A DNA stretch of 64,000 bases, from NCBI GenBank assembly GCA_036872755.1, contig JAVHNS010000005.1:620001-684000 (forward strand), in the 5' to 3' direction. The notes beneath the pieces are model-generated. The model did no database searches and was not told the DNA's origin. It worked only from the letters and a program-made list of their open reading frames with translations. The translations under genes were made by a program, and so were the position numbers. Every line of letters begins with the position of its first letter. Position 1 is the stretch's first letter. Positions 12,255 to 26,379 of this stretch are shown in pieces. This DNA is from Orbilia blumenaviensis (lineage: Eukaryota; Ascomycota; Orbiliomycetes; Orbiliales; Orbiliaceae).

Positions 12255-14754
12255 TTAATGCATATTACCTGGGAGCTCAACTGGCATCTGTTGCTCCCTC
12301 GGAGACGGCAGCTCCGTGACGCCAGCCATACTTGGCTGTCTGCTTGGGTCATATCCGCTGAAGCTTGGCTGTCTGCTCTGATCGAGTGGGCTAACAACGC
12401 TGGAATGTCGCCGAGGATCCATTGGGTCGGCTGCCATCTCACTCATAGGGCTCTGTGGTGGATGTGGAGGAGGAGAGGTTGGTGCGGCCAATCCCTTGTT
12501 TGGCAGAGATGGTGCCAAACCATACTGCTCATTATAACCACCTTGCTGGCCATATTGGTTGGGGTAACCTTGGTTGTTGAAGCCGGCGTTCTGGTTTGGT
12601 GGGTATCCGCCGTATGGACCGCCTGGTGGCTGCTGAGTTTGATTCATTGGTGGAGGCGGTGGGAGGGTATCGGTTGTATTAGCTGCTCTGTTTTGACGTC
12701 TACGGAAGAAGAAGAATGCACCGATTGCAGCGGCGATAACGACGACACCACCGACTACACCACCAACAATAGGGCCGACTGGGGTGCTGCTGCCACCGCC
12801 GCCGGAGTTTTGTGCGTCGTTTTGACCATCTCGGCCTGGTCCACCGGTCACTGCACCAGTTTCAGTGGTTGTCGGGGCGATGTTGCTGGGATCCATAGTA
12901 TTGGATGGGACGACGGTAGCGAATGGAGCGACACCATCGGTTCCAAGGCTCTTGAGTTCGGAGTCGGTGGTGTTAAACTTGGCTTGGGCGAAGCTGGTTT
13001 CCCTGTTGGTGAAGTCGTGGACCATATAAGTCGCTCGGACGAAGGGCATGCCTAGGACGGCAGAGTATCCCTGGTTGGCAGCAAGGCTGTAGTTTTCCAT
13101 CGAGTCGACCAATACGATACAGGCCAGTTCGTCGCTGCCACGGAGAGTGGTCTGGTAACCGCTGACAGTGATAGCTGGAACAATCCATTGTTTAGCTGGA
13201 ACAGTGATCGTAGCGCCTTCGAAGTTAAAGATCAGGGCCTTTGCAGTGTATCTGTAGCTACAGTCTGTGAGGTAGCCTCCGTATGTCGAGTCAAGGTAGG
13301 CCTCAACGTCTCCAACGATTGCTTGCAGTGGACCAGTCGGGAAGTAGAGAAGACTGGGAAACCGTTAGTCCCTAATTTCGAATCCTCTCAAAGATAAGAT
13401 ATGGTGCTTACCCAGTACTGAACTCAACGTTGGCATTCCAGCCAGAGCCGAGGGTCTGAGGGTCGTCGCCACTGCCATCGTCGTAATCAAGAGAGGTAAC
13501 TTGCACGGTAGTGGTACCAGAAGACTGGAAAGTAAGCAAGTTGCCTTCGTATTTCGCAGTATCAATTGCACCAATGGTCAATTCACTGCTGTTGGTGTCT
13601 ATAATCACTGCTGTTAGCGAGTGTTTTTTTTTTTTTATAATAAAAAAAAATAAAGACTTGTCGCGTCTGGATATGTTTCATACCGAAATCGTTGAGGTAG
13701 AGACCATAAGCAAGAACGCTAATGATATTCTCATCTAACATAGTACGGATAAGAGTTTTCTGGGTGGATCCAGAACCGCCAATACCCAGACCCAACTGTG
13801 GTGTCCTCGTGTAGTCATATGCAATACCGATTGGGACATTATCGATCTCTGTTTGACCAATTTGGAGGGTGTCCTGTCCATAGTATCCCAGAACGTAATA
13901 TCTCGGATCCGATGAAGTCAGATTCAGTGAGCTCGTAAGGTTCTTGAAGGTACTCGACCCATCGGGATCAACTAAGGTTTCAAACAGGTTAGCCTTTCGA
14001 AATTCCGGACGGTTATATCTTGGACAGTCGGCTTCTGCGGTAGGGGCGCCGGACGGGAATAACTTACAGGTGCCCGAAAAGTTGGATTGAACACAAAGAG
14101 CGAAGTTCTGAGTTGTCTGACCGTTACAATAGTTCCTCCGAGGTAGAGGGCCGGGGAACCAAGTAAATGGATCAGAGCTCAGTCTCAGTCGGACGAAGTC
14201 GTGGGCGGATCCTGATTATTAAGTTGTTAGACAGCAGTCTTCTAATGCAACAGCACCATTGCGCACGCCGGCGAGAAGAATTTTTGAAAAGTATCAGCCT
14301 CGCGAACCCCGAACATGCATCGTACACTGCGATATTCGTGCTTTTATATCAATACCGTGCCGCATATGCGCATGCAGCTGCAGCGGCGGATGCTTATCGA
14401 TACGAGGGCGCGTGGCTGAAGACCATCTCAACTTCGCGCTGTTGGTGTTACACACACAAACACTGCATCCACACATGCGAGGAACTCGACTCACCGACAA
14501 GAATATCGACATAGTAAGAGAATTGGGGTGCCTAAAAGATACAATATGTTAGCCATGGAACTCTTTCACTTTCGCATGATTCTGAAGCGCAATCTTACAG
14601 CATATTTGAAAGTGCTGCTAATAGTCGTACGCTTGATTAGATTGGCAGCTGCCTCGACGGCTGGACTCCCAAAACTGCTATGAAGTTGAAACTTAAATCC
14701 CTCCACTGTCGCCAAAGTCATCGACGCTGTCGCCAAAGCCGTCGAGATCCTCAT
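12255..14754 (-). CDS. Aspartic-protease-like (A1 fold) membrane-anchored protein, catalytic Asp motifs missing
   Basis: Five exons on the minus strand: 14754-14599, 14531-14495, 14211-13684, 13598-13412, 13353-12255, giving 668 residues. A signal peptide (MRISTALATASMTLA) leads into a pepsin-like two-lobe fold: YYVDILVG near 58-65, the flap-like section YYVLGYYGQDTLQIG, GLGIGGSG, SELTIGAIDTAKYEG, and VLGMPFVRATYMVHDF near the end of the domain. Where DTG should stand, the first lobe has LSSDPFTW (residues 75-82) and the second has FSTG (300-303), so both catalytic aspartates are replaced. A Thr/Gly/Ser linker leads to a transmembrane helix at about 496-519 followed by RRR, and a long Pro/Gln/Gly/Tyr-rich cytoplasmic tail. 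Exon 2 is only 37 bases but needed for the fold. It is likely a cell-surface non-proteolytic protein; a sensor-like role is speculation. Confidence 0.85.
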
Positions 14755-17700
14755 TGTTGCAAACTTCTGATCGATTTATTTTATTTTATTATTGTTCGTT
14801 CCAACGGCCGAAAATTGCAATCGATCTCCAAGACTCGTTCCGAAGCGCTGAACCCTACGGTGGGTGAAATGCAAAGACCTGGGGCCAAGAGAAATCTGGA
14901 ATGTGGGAGGCACGAGTTCTTAAGGGAGACATAAAGTCCGGAGCACTGGCTTCACCACCCTTTCGGAGTCAAGGCTATTTTGATTGCAGGCGGCTGCGTG
15001 CTAGGGGGCAACAGAGGAGGATCTCGAAGAGCCGCAGGCTGCAAGAGGTCCTGCATACAGTTTTGTGCGGATTTGCACATTTCACATTTACTTCCACACC
15101 ATGATGCCCATGTGGGGCCCTGCAGAAAAGCATCTTTGTCGGACCGTGGAGTAATTATGACTATCGAAATATCCGCTGCTCAGTTGGTGCTAGTTCCACC
15201 TCCCCTGAAGCACGCGGGCTCAGATTTTAGCGCTATAGCATCATATTTCGTGTGCTGGTTTCTGCGCGATCCCGCAAACGAAATTGCTTGAGGACTTTTA
15301 GTGGCCCGATTCCGACGTTTCCATGTCCACGGATTTCGCACAGTCGATAACAACATGATAAAGGAGGCGCGAATATTTTTTCTGGAGGGAATGGAACCAT
15401 TTTGGACCCAATCTTGACGCTGGTTTTCTCAATCTAGAACCGCGGGATCAAGATATATTGGAAAATAACACATGGTGCATGAAAATCCATTGGAATGGAT
15501 CTAGGTTAGGTGCAAGCCAAAATTCACCCGGCAGATGTCTTAGAGTTCAGCCGCACTACTGGGTTCAAGACGGCGTCGACTGGAACATTCGGAAGGCAAA
15601 GGGAGCAAACGATATCAATTGATAACGAGCCGAATTTTTTTCAACATCGTCTACGAGTATCAGTGTATTCGAACGTCAAGAAATTAACGTAACGTTATAA
15701 GGGACAGAGTTTTTTACGTCAAAATTCACATTTAAACCTTGAAGAGTCGTCACAAGGGAGATGCGAGCAAAAGCGCAGGATCAAAGGGAACAGGGTAAGG
15801 GACAAGGGTCGGACAAGGTTTCAAATAAGCTTAGAGAAATCCATCCTAACCTCAGAAAACGGACACTCGATAGCACTTGCTGGCAAGGCGAAATACTTAC
15901 AAATACTCATCCGAATACCCATAATATCGCAGAAGGGAAACGATAGAATTCCTGGGCCAACGAGAAATAACAACAATCGACTGCAGTGCAAGCCAGGCAA
16001 AAAAATCAAGTCTTCCCATGCATGGCCATGAAGATCGACAATGTGGCCTATCAACAGCAAACCAACTTGCCAACTTGACGACCTAGCTGTCCACTATGTT
16101 TCTTTGCCATGCTGCCTGCTCCGCAAGAGCTTTCGCTGTTCACATTCCCCCTTCAGCCGTCGGCGAGCTGTCCATCCGGACCCAACGAGCCTTGATCTTG
16201 CAGGGTGTGCGCATTTGGGGATTCGTATTCATACCCCACCATTGTATAGGAGGAAAAAAAAAAAAAAAAAACCTTCGCTCGATATCGCCACAAGGGGTCC
16301 AGAGCTCTCTTGGTAGATCTTGGGGCGAATATGCTCCACAGTGCGATTTGCTGCTTCCTGCTGACTAGTATTAGGTAGAGATCAATCCCACGTCCAAAAT
16401 CTTGCTAATGGTTGAAGGCAGCTGGCTGGAGTCCCCCAAATTGTAGCCTTTTTGAGGCTGCCAATATTTCAGAAGTCAAACGGCCTGCGCCATGTCAAAC
16501 AACGCCCTAAACACAAGTCAACTGTTGTAAAAGGGACGAATACAACACATCGTAGCAGAGCACGTTTTCTGCAAGCTCGCAAGCCAACCAGTCGTATCGG
16601 TTCTGCCTAAAGCCGATTCTGTCTCCACATAAAACTGGGCACCTGGGCGGACATGCCATAACGTTTCAAAATTGTGTCTTTCACTGCTTAGAATTGGGTC
16701 TTTTACCGACTGATGATGAAATAAATTCTATTTTTGTGAGCTAGTTCTTAATTTTTTACATAAAAAACATTTTATTTAAAATGAGCCACCGGACCGGTAT
16801 CGGTTCTGTAAAGTTTCCCTGTCTTATAAGGTTGGGGTGTATCTCGACATCAAAGCTTGAGAAGCGACCCAAGATCCTCGCCCAGAGTTGAAGACTGATC
16901 CTTCACACAAATGGTACCCGATGACTAAGCGCCTAATATAAGTGATATTTTCCTCATTGCATCCGCTTTTTCTATACCAAAACTTTCGATTTTGCAGCAA
17001 TGAATGAACAGATTTTCAATTCTTATATCGACAAGAATTGGAGTCGTGCGGGGTGTGTACGGAAGTCGACACTATCATGAATATACGGCCAGGGACGACA
17101 TTTCTTCCACACATACAACAAGCACCCTCGACATTAAGGAGGCCTGGCGTAATGTTATAGACAACTTCAACATGGATTATAACGTTAGCCCTACCCAAAC
17201 CCACGGTTCGCTGTAGTCGACAACTTCTGTTTCTAAACGGTCGATATGTTCCTGTCACGAGTCAATGTTTCTATATCGGTATCAATTCTATCGTCACGGC
17301 GTACATCTAATATACCATATTATGCTCCTTGCTCATGGATACCAATTTATCGAATCCAGCATACGCCATATTCCATGTCCTGACATTTGCATACTTGATA
17401 CTTGATTCAGTATCCGGTCAACAGCGGATGGGAAGGCTATGCTGGTCCAGTACATGGTGCCACTATCCTACTAAGCTTCAAGGCTTAGGGCTTCTACCAT
17501 ATTTATTTCCAATGCTAGCTATTTGAGCGTTAGCTTTGACATCATTAGCCCAGTATCTGGTCCGACATGATCTGGTTGACGCGACAAGGCCAATATCGAA
17601 AAAGGCAGCATATACCGCTAGTACTAGGGCGCTCGGCAGCTTTACCAATTTTACAACCAGGATGAGGGTCTGGACGAAGGTCTAAACGTTATACTCAACT

Positions 17701-18559
17701 GGTCGCTACTATATATTTCTTGCCTACGGAGCATGCAGGACATTGGCATCTATTTTCCTTAACCTTGCATCTATATTCTCAGATAATTAATCAGTCCCAG
17801 CTCGGTCACACTCGTGGCCGACTGGCGTCTGGATACGAGACTATCTTCAATATATCAGGCCATCTGCTGCATTCGAATTTCTGATACCATTCGGATTTCT
17901 GATACCATTCGATGTGCCGTTGCCACTCAGGGTGCTCCTGATAAGGGTGCATGCTGGTGGAGCTTATATTCCGGGTTCGGTAATCAAGGTTTGTGTCTCA
18001 CCACCCTTGCATACTAAAGCTTGATGGCAGTGCTAACATCGTATCTCACAAGGGGTAATCCAGACCAAATGACGTCGACCTCCCTACGAATGAACAACAA
18101 ATTAAAATCAAGGTGGATGAGTAGTATATTGATCAATTGAATTGATATATGAAAGTGCCATGATTAACACACGCATGCGCTCAACCAGAGGTCCCCCTCT
18201 CAACAAAGTGGTATAAAGAATCGCTTCACCTCATAACAAAAACCGCTCGAATCTTCGAGAAAAGCAGACATAATGTGATTCGAGGCATAGCGACACGATT
18301 AAATAGGGATCGAAAGAGACAATAAAAAAAGGAAATTCATTTGTATGTACAAGAAAACCCGTTATGAGAACCGATAAGGAATAACGTTGTATTAATGAGC
18401 TAGAAGAAAAAAAAACACTATGAAAAATAGGAAAGCCATGAATAGAACAGAAGCCCTTCTTGGGGGAGGGTATCATATCGTCTCTACCCTCAAGTGCGCC
18501 TCAGATATTTAAAACGAGAGAAAAAAAACTGATCGAAAGTGATTTCGAATGCATGCTGC
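14755..18559. other. Gene-poor intergenic region of 3.8 kb
   Basis: Only short frames without motif or codon support are present. It includes an A17 run near 16254, T-rich patches near 16730-16780, and an 18-base tandem duplication at 17871-17906. It covers the upstream flank of the aspartic-protease-like gene and the 3' flank of the permease. Confidence 0.55.
17871..17906. repeat. 18-base tandem duplication
   Basis: Two copies of an 18-base unit beginning ATTCGAATTT and ATTCGGATTT, each ending CTGATACC, differ at one base (A/G), followed by the first 6 bases of a third unit. Confidence 0.85.
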
Positions 18560-20396
18560 TTAAGCGAACATGTATCCGACCCTCTTCCAGAAAGGAGCGT
18601 TCCTGCGCCTCTCCATCTCCTTGTTGTGCTCTTCCCAATCGATCTCCCTACGACCGGCATCGAGGTCAATCTGGTCCAGGCTCCTCCATCCCTCACGCTT
18701 CCAGAGATAACCGACAATCCAGAAGAAGAGAGTAATGAAGAAGGCGAGGAACTGCTTGAAGAAACCTTCGGCGGTATTGAGCTTACCATCACCACGTGGT
18801 GGGTACAAGGCGACGTAGAACTGAGCGATGAGGACGAGAACGTTGATGATCAAACCAATCCAGGAACCAATAACACCGAAGACAGCCTTAAATGGAATCT
18901 CGTCGAGAGTGCGGCCTTGGTGAAGCCAAGCGGCACGGAAACGGATGTGGCAAAGACAGATGGAACCCCAGGTGAAGAGAGCAGAGAGACCAGACAAGGC
19001 CAAGAGCCAATCGAAAATTTCAACACCCTGTGGGGCGAGACCTACGAAGGCAAGACCACCCATGGAGATGATAAGAATGGTAGCTGGGAGTGGGCGACCG
19101 GCACGGTCGACGTAGGCAAAGAGCTTAGGAGCATATCCTTGCTCGGCTAACGCACAGAGGGTACGGGAAGCACCAAAGACACCAGAGTTACCGATGGAAA
19201 CAACGGAGACGAGGATGACGACGTTGAGGAAGGAGGCATATCCGGGAATACCAGCGCGGTTGGCGACAAGGACCATAGGAGAAGCGGTGGTATCAATGAA
19301 ATTTCCGGAACCGAAGAGCTGTGGGTCGTTGGATGGAATCAAGAAACCGATGAACATGAGAGAGAGAATGTAGAAGAGGGTGATACGCCAGAAAACCTGC
19401 TTGACGGCCGATGGGAGCGACTTGAGAGGGGTCTTGGATTCAGCGGCCGCGAGACCGACGAGCTCGGTTCCGGCGAAGGAGAAAGCAGCAGTAACGAAGA
19501 CACCACAGAAACCTCGGAAACCGTTCCTGAACGCGCCAGGATCATACCAAGTTCGGGCTCCCCAGTATTCGTGGAATTGGCCATTGGATGGACCGCCACC
19601 ACAAACAAAGATGAGACCAGCGAACAAGAAACTGATGACAGCCGCGAGCTTGAGGACACTGGTCCAGAACTCTTCTTCTCCGTACCCAAGAACACCGAAA
19701 ACGTTGACGAGGATGATGACGAGCAAGAACATGGAGTACCAAATTGCCGGACTTAAATCGTCGCGCCAGAATCTAATACATTCCGAAGCGACAATGATTT
19801 CGAATGGCAAGATGGTAGCCCATTGAGCGAAGTAGCACCAACTAATTAGGGAAACACGGTTAGCTCGCTTCTATTGTCTGTCTTGGACAACGTCACAGCA
19901 CATACCCCATAGCGAAACCCCAAGATGGATCGACGAAACGGCTGGAGTAGGTGTAGAAACCACCAGATACCGGGTACATAATAGCGAGTTCTCCGAGAGC
20001 ATAGACGACGTTGAAGATCATGATACCGATGATCATGAAATCGATAAGCAGAGAAGCGGGACCACCAGTGGCGAGGGCGCCACCGGAACCGACGAAGAGA
20101 CCTGCACCAATAGAACCGCCTGGTCGCAAACAATGTTAGTATGGGTATCCATTGACTTCCATCCGGTTTCGCTCTGGAAGCGGTTTCGACATACCAATAG
20201 CAATCATATTCATGTGCCTAGTCTTCAAGGTCTGGTTAAGCTGGTTATGCTTATCCGCGAGAGTTCGAGGCTTGAACGATTCCGGGGTACACCCCATCCT
20301 CGTCCAAAAACTAATGTTGGAATTGTCATCGAAGGCTTCTGTTGGAGGAGGCGAGTGCTTCAACTCCGAATCTTCAAAAACTGGCTTTGAGGCCAT
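18560..20396 (-). CDS. Amino-acid permease (APC superfamily, fungal YAT/GAP type)
   Basis: Three exons on the minus strand: 20396-20195, 20119-19906, 19841-18560, giving 565 residues. The start MASKPVFEDS gives a hydrophilic cytoplasmic N-terminus typical of the family. IGGSIGAGLFVGSGGAL at the first splice junction is the hallmark first transmembrane helix, which is broken for substrate binding. Other family marks are FAGTELVGLAAAESKTP in the middle and FGASRTLCALAEQGYAPKL further on, then about twelve hydrophobic spans and a charged C-terminal tail ending KRVGYMFA. The family imports amino acids with protons at the plasma membrane; the exact specificity cannot be read from sequence. Both introns are short (75 and 64 bases). 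Codon use is strongly C-biased at third positions compared with neighbours, as expected for a well-expressed transporter. Confidence 0.95.
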
Positions 20397-23300
20397 ATTG
20401 TCGGATGGGAACAAACAGCGGTATGCGAACGCTGTTTCGATTGACTTGATGAGAGAGTTTTTAAGAAGGGTGGTAAAGGGAATGGTCGCGTTGTCGTGTT
20501 CAATTCCTATTCTTCGCAATGGAGGAAGAGGAAGAAGAGGAGTAAGAAGAGGTGATGAGGGATATCGAGAGGAATATCTGAGGAACAGAAGAGGGAACGA
20601 CGACCAAAACCGCCGCTATATAAACGAACTTCTGGAAGTCTGAACGATCCCATCTCCACACCTTCCTATCTGCTGCTCACTAAACCAGCTTTGCGGTCTT
20701 GGGTTTAGCCTGGTGGTTCCTAATCTCGGTAGACATCATTTTCCTTCTCGTCGCCGATGACAGGAAAAAACTTCAGGATACATCCTAGTCCCGTTGCGAA
20801 TTGCCATCAAGCTTGGGGTCCGCATAGTTGCCTTATCGCATAAAGCTAACATTCGTGGTACCATGTCGCCCACCCCCCTCTTCTCAAGGAACATTTCGAA
20901 TTCCAGAATACCACACTAGTCTGCAGCCAGTGGCTACAAATCGGTCTGACTCCCTGACAATTCCAAGAAAGTTGGCGAGGGTACCTTCGCTGGATGAGCA
21001 TTATGCGCGAAAACCGAAGGTGGAAACACAATTGCCAAGAATATGTGGCCCCGGGGTGGTCTTGTGGATGTTTTTGATCGAAAGCGGTTACTGGACCGTT
21101 CGACCTGAGGATGTCCCGCAGAACTTCCTGATATCGAGCGATCCAATTCTAACCCGAATCCTCACCTAGCTGACCTGCTTTTTGCTTTGGGGTTGGTTCG
21201 AAACCCCACCATTCCGATTGGAGGAAGACATGATGGTACGCCCAGATGGGAAGAAAATACGCCGTTTCGCACCTCGCCTTCCTCAAGAATGCCACATGTC
21301 TGTCAGTTCAACTTTCGGATACAAGGGGGGTTTCATGTGAACCATGCGAGTTACTCGTATAACCAAAGGTCTTGTGTACTTTCTCCAGCCAGCAAAGAAG
21401 CAGAAGATCCGCGGCTTGCCTTCTTGCTAAAACATCCCTGGGTTAGGACAGAACGTCATCAGGCTTTTAGGCTCCGAATACCAAGTGCTTGGAAGAACTC
21501 TTGGTGTTTTCTGTAAGCGCAGGGTGCTTTTTATGGTCCGTCGCTTGTCTGCCGAGGTGCCGAGAAGCGATGCCAGGACTCCCCGGCATGCCGCCAAGAG
21601 ATCAAGCAGGTAGGTCCTTTTTCTACTGGTACCATGGGGCAATCGAAGCTTTTGGTACTCTACGGAGGCCCAAGCCTTGGGATCCTCGAGGCAGCTCGAG
21701 GTGGTACGAGGTGCATGTACATGTACCTGATCTGTAGGTGCTTTCCATTTCTTTCCTCCCTCCTCTGGATTTGCGATTTTTTGGTTTTTTTAGGTCTTTC
21801 TGAACGCTGGACAAATTTCCGTCATGCGCTGCATGTACTAGAAGAAAAAATTTTCTTCTCCTTCTCCTCTCTCTGCAGCTGCGGTTTCAAAAAAATCCAA
21901 CAATGCGGCCTTACAGGAAATATGCGTTGTTGGAACAAAAAGCCCCAAACCCACAAAAAACAAAGGAAAAGAAGGATTCAGCCAATTACCGTGAAAATTT
22001 TCCACCAAATATAGGCAGACGCTCAAGTGTCACGTTAGGATAACACCTTTGGTCTGATTTTACTAGAAACACTAGGTAAAGGGACAAAAGGAAATCGAAT
22101 CAGAAAGAGGAATAGAGGCTTTAATCCCACGATTCAAGGAAAACATGGATCAACCCAACCTCAGTGGGTCCGGACTACCCGCCTGTCGCCAATTCCCCAC
22201 CGATTTGTTAGGCATCCAGAACACAATCGCTGGGCACACAGGCGACCAAGAAATTTAAGGTGCTTTTGAATTCAAGCTTCCAACGACTCCACATGGACAA
22301 GAAAGGCGGAACGAGCGAGCGAGATAGAGAATAGCTGAAAGGTTAGACTCGGGTTTAGCCTCTATTAGCTATTTTCCCCATATCTTCCTTTTTTCGATGA
22401 TAGCTGCAAGCTGTTTTGGTGTCAAAAGTGGCTTTTTTGCCCTCTGTTTTCCTTCTTTTTGGGATGCTGGAAATGTCACAGTGCAGAACCGCCAAGCGGC
22501 CAAGCGCGCCCAGTTGTCAGTTATCAGACCCCTCGTCCCCTCCCAAGGGTAGCCTTCGGGCGAGAGGGCTGGGATCTTGATAGCAGTTAGACCTTTTGAT
22601 ATCGCAGAAACGACCATTCAGGTTTCTGGGACCACATATAACGGGGTTGAATTCCTAAATGGGAGATAGATGCGACTTAGCACTGTGGGCTTCTTACTTA
22701 TTACTGATTTGCATTGAGGCAAAAAGGGCACAAAAAGGAAAAAAATAGATGCGGGACCCGTAGATATGCGCCTACAGGTGCAGGATGCATCAGCAAAAAA
22801 GAAAGAGAGTAATCATGGCTTCCGCGTGGTTACAAAACTTGAAGATATCCGAGCGGGAGAGAAAGAGGGTGGCCATGGCTAATCTCGATATCCCATTGTT
22901 ATTACGCAATGAAATTTAATTTACCAAGATGCCAAAGAAGCACTACAAGCCGGCGAGATGCGATGTGGGTATAATTCTACAGATAGATGACATCGTATAT
23001 TGATTACAGGTTATAGGTTGTGTGGAGTAGTTAGATGCGAGATATTGAATTTCGCTTGATGCCAATGCGCGTATTTTCGTATGCAACTTTAAGTGCAAAA
23101 CTACCGACTATCACTTGATAATTATATCGCTAAGATCGAGATGTTGCGCATACCTGCATACATCTCAGTCAGCTCGGGTAGACATGTGCCCATGTTCCAG
23201 CCTCCTACTATACGTATACTCGTTCGTTCATCTGTCGTCCTCTCGTAACCGGTTTATAGAACGCCTCGTGTTTCGATGTTTCTTTTTCTTGTGGAGCATA

Positions 23301-26300
23301 TACCAAGGCTGTACTATAGAACCGAAAGTTGGGACGGTCCCCACAAAAGGATGAACGACTAAAGACATGAAATTACCTAACCATTACAACTTAACGGTGG
23401 CGAGCCTGTTAAACGGTTTTTTTTTTTTTGTTATTCATTACCCCAGATTTTTAGAGTCGACGTTCGGGGTTTCCGAATGTGCAGGTGCTATCCGTCGGTC
23501 GGTTATAGACTTTTGCGTGCCTGCCTACATATAATGGGTGTGTGATAGACATCTTTAATTGAAGGACATCCATTCGCTAAAAAAATCAAGATCGAGATTA
23601 AAATTTATTCGCATGATACGATGTCATGGCCCGTCACAGGGTTTCCAAGGACATCTTGGGATCCGAGAGCTATAGCATGCACAAACAACATCCAATCACA
23701 CCTGCCAACACCTTTCCCAAGACTTGGGGGGCTTTTGAATTTATGAAGCTTTCGCAATAATGATTATGAATAAACCATATAGTATGATAATTGTCAAATG
23801 CCAACACCTCACAGTGTTCCCCGACGGCGGCGCGGCGGGCGCGGGGTTTCGAATAGCTTCACATGATATCACCTGATATGATTGCGCTGGCTTGTGCTGT
23901 TCTCTTTGCCCCAGCTGAAAGTGCGAAGTAGCTACATGAGTAGTAGCTAAGGGGGGGAAAGTGGTTACCTAGCTACCAAGAGACGCAACAATACGATGTT
24001 TTACGGGTGAAGTCGGTAATGCAACCGATAAATGCGAGATCTTAATGAATGCTGACAGACTGCCGCGGAACGTTGCTTCGTGCAACCCCCCTTCTTCATA
24101 TGTACTATCTGAGTGGATGTAATATCGAGAGTCTTCACGGGCTAAAATGGTTCGGAATCCGGGAATTCTTATAATTCCTTTTTTTTTTTTTTGTTTCCAT
24201 CTATCCAGTGTCTCGGGAAATCTAACTATAGAGGAAAAAAAGAATGCCCATAATAGGGCATTTTTAAATTTCGCAAAAAGAAGGGTCCGAAGAAGGCGAC
24301 ATCCGGGAGACCAAAGATCCAAAATTCTATGTAAACCGGTTACCGGACAATATTCAAACCCCTCGTCACAACACAAGCACACCACATATCCACGTTTCCC
24401 CCCGCGCCGCGAGTGACAATATCAAACATGTGCCTAAGGCGCCACGATTTGCAAATTATATTGGAATCATCAAACAGAAAAAAGGGACACCGTATAACCT
24501 AAAACCCCATTGCAAGGGATGACAGTTGGCCAGCTTAGCGCAAGGCCTTCAAAGTAAAGTGAGGCATTGAGACACTGGGGAATCCTTACGATACGCCTCA
24601 CCTCGCCTCCATCGCCACCTGCCATGCATCTATCGGGTCACATTAGCTGTTACTACTAGTTCCTGTCAAGGGGCTCAATGTTCTCAGGCTCTGACAGCTA
24701 TCATCCAGCTAACGATTGCAGGATACTTGGTACATGCATGGCAAAGTTATATGAGGCATGTTCTATTTTCTTCCCAGAAAAACCCGGAAAGGCCAAGCAA
24801 CAGCGCATGCCTGCGAAACCTGTCAGAAATCTACAAATCGGGAAGGTACATAGTCCATTCGGAAAAGTATGTATTGTATGCCTCAAACGCCTCACAAAAA
24901 AAGAGATTACGAAGAAAGAAGAGACATCTTTGATTTGCATGAAAAAAGGTTCCCCCGTTTCGTTATACGAGATGTACCCCTCGAACCCAGTGCGCACGAG
25001 ACCAGTTGCCTTGTACGGAACTTGAGTATTTGTTCAATATCTCGATCCTGTCCTATCATATCATATCTAAAACTCGCAAACGCGATCCCCCGAAACTAGG
25101 CTTCCCTAGCTGCTGTGGAAAGGAAAAAGCACAATCATGGACCCTTTCTTATTTTCTTTTTTTCTTTTTGTATTGGGACAACGACTCATTCGATCCTTTT
25201 TTGAAGAAAAGGAAATCTGGGGTATGTTTTAAGGTTATAACCGGAGATGGTAGGTAGACATTCCATCAGCCTAGCTCGACGGAACAGAGAGAGTGATCAT
25301 GCGTTTAACGGCCTAGCGTCCCCCAATGCAATGTGCCCAATCCCCGCCACAAACTATACAGTGACAATTGTCACATATATGGTACATGTATTACATTAAG
25401 ATCGTCAGCCTGTTCGACACGGACCAGTTCCAATCTCTTATTTTTCCTTTTCTCGGGGACCCGGTGGGTGTCAAGATTCTTGGAACCTATCCGCTGACCA
25501 CCCTCTACTTCTTTCAAAAAAAAAAAAAAACCAAATATTTTAGATGGAAGGGCCGGGGGGTTCCGGATCTGGAGGAAGATGAACCATTATCACTCTTTCT
25601 TTCTTTCGGGTCTTTTTTTTTCTTTCATGTGTGCTTCCTATCGAGATCCGATAGATTGGGGGGCGGTGTTCATATCTGTAGAAGATTACCGTGGCAAAGA
25701 AATCCGAGCACGCGAGCGAAGCAAGCTGGTTCCCGGCCGTCTATGCATGAATTGGATTTTTTAGGGGGTATGGTTCCACCAAAATGGGTTGGCCGGACTC
25801 CGGATCCAGGTATAAGCCAGTGAGATTTGTGATTACATGTGATAATTGATTAATCAGTAATAGTGGTGATGGCGTATATATCATGATATCGATTGGGGCG
25901 GCGGCGGTGTAGACACTCTGTTGTCATATTTCCTAGAAGAAATGGGGGGGACGATAATCTTCTGTTGGACTGTTATAGACGATCGAATCGCCACTATCAC
26001 ATTAATTCCTAGGTTTTCCCCTCTCTACTGCGGTTACAAAAGGCAAATGTGCACACGACCAGCTGGCCAGATGGTTGATATAACGTTAATGTATAACGGG
26101 AGAGAAAAGAGAGAGTGGTATTTTCAGTACGAGAGCATGAATTTTTTTTACTTAATTACATTATTACCATAATGAATTCCCATGATGAACCGAACTATAG
26201 CTACCTTACTTCAACCCCACCGAACTCCAAGAAAGAAAGGCAAACAGAGAAAAAAACAAAACAAAGCAAAGCATGAGCTTTATGGGAGTCACCCGATATA

Positions 26301-26379
26301 GCTCGCTCACCCCCCAATTAACTGACAAAGTATGTTTTTGGTAGACATTTCGAGATTGGTATTAGTCGACAATGCTCCT
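20397..26379. other. Gene-poor intergenic region of about 6 kb
   Basis: The longest gene-free interval in the window. It begins with the permease upstream region (purine-rich near 20510-20600). Open frames are under 170 codons, mutually overlapping and without recognisable motif. Homopolymers are common (near 23418, 24179, 25517). A very GC-rich patch lies at about 23822-23850 in otherwise AT-rich DNA. No terminal repeats, transposase motifs, tRNA or rRNA were recognised. A decayed transposon or a long non-coding RNA cannot be excluded. Confidence 0.5.

Noticed and set aside
12258..13055. 265-codon plus-strand frame rich in Trp
   Set aside because: Antisense of the aspartic-protease-like gene, whose exons and motifs are well supported.
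18539..19150. 203-codon plus-strand acidic frame
   Set aside because: Antisense of the permease gene; the composition follows from its biased codon use.
21181..21215. tRNA-like GGTTCGAAACC
   Set aside because: The T-loop-like string is not accompanied by A-box, acceptor stem or anticodon arm at proper distances.
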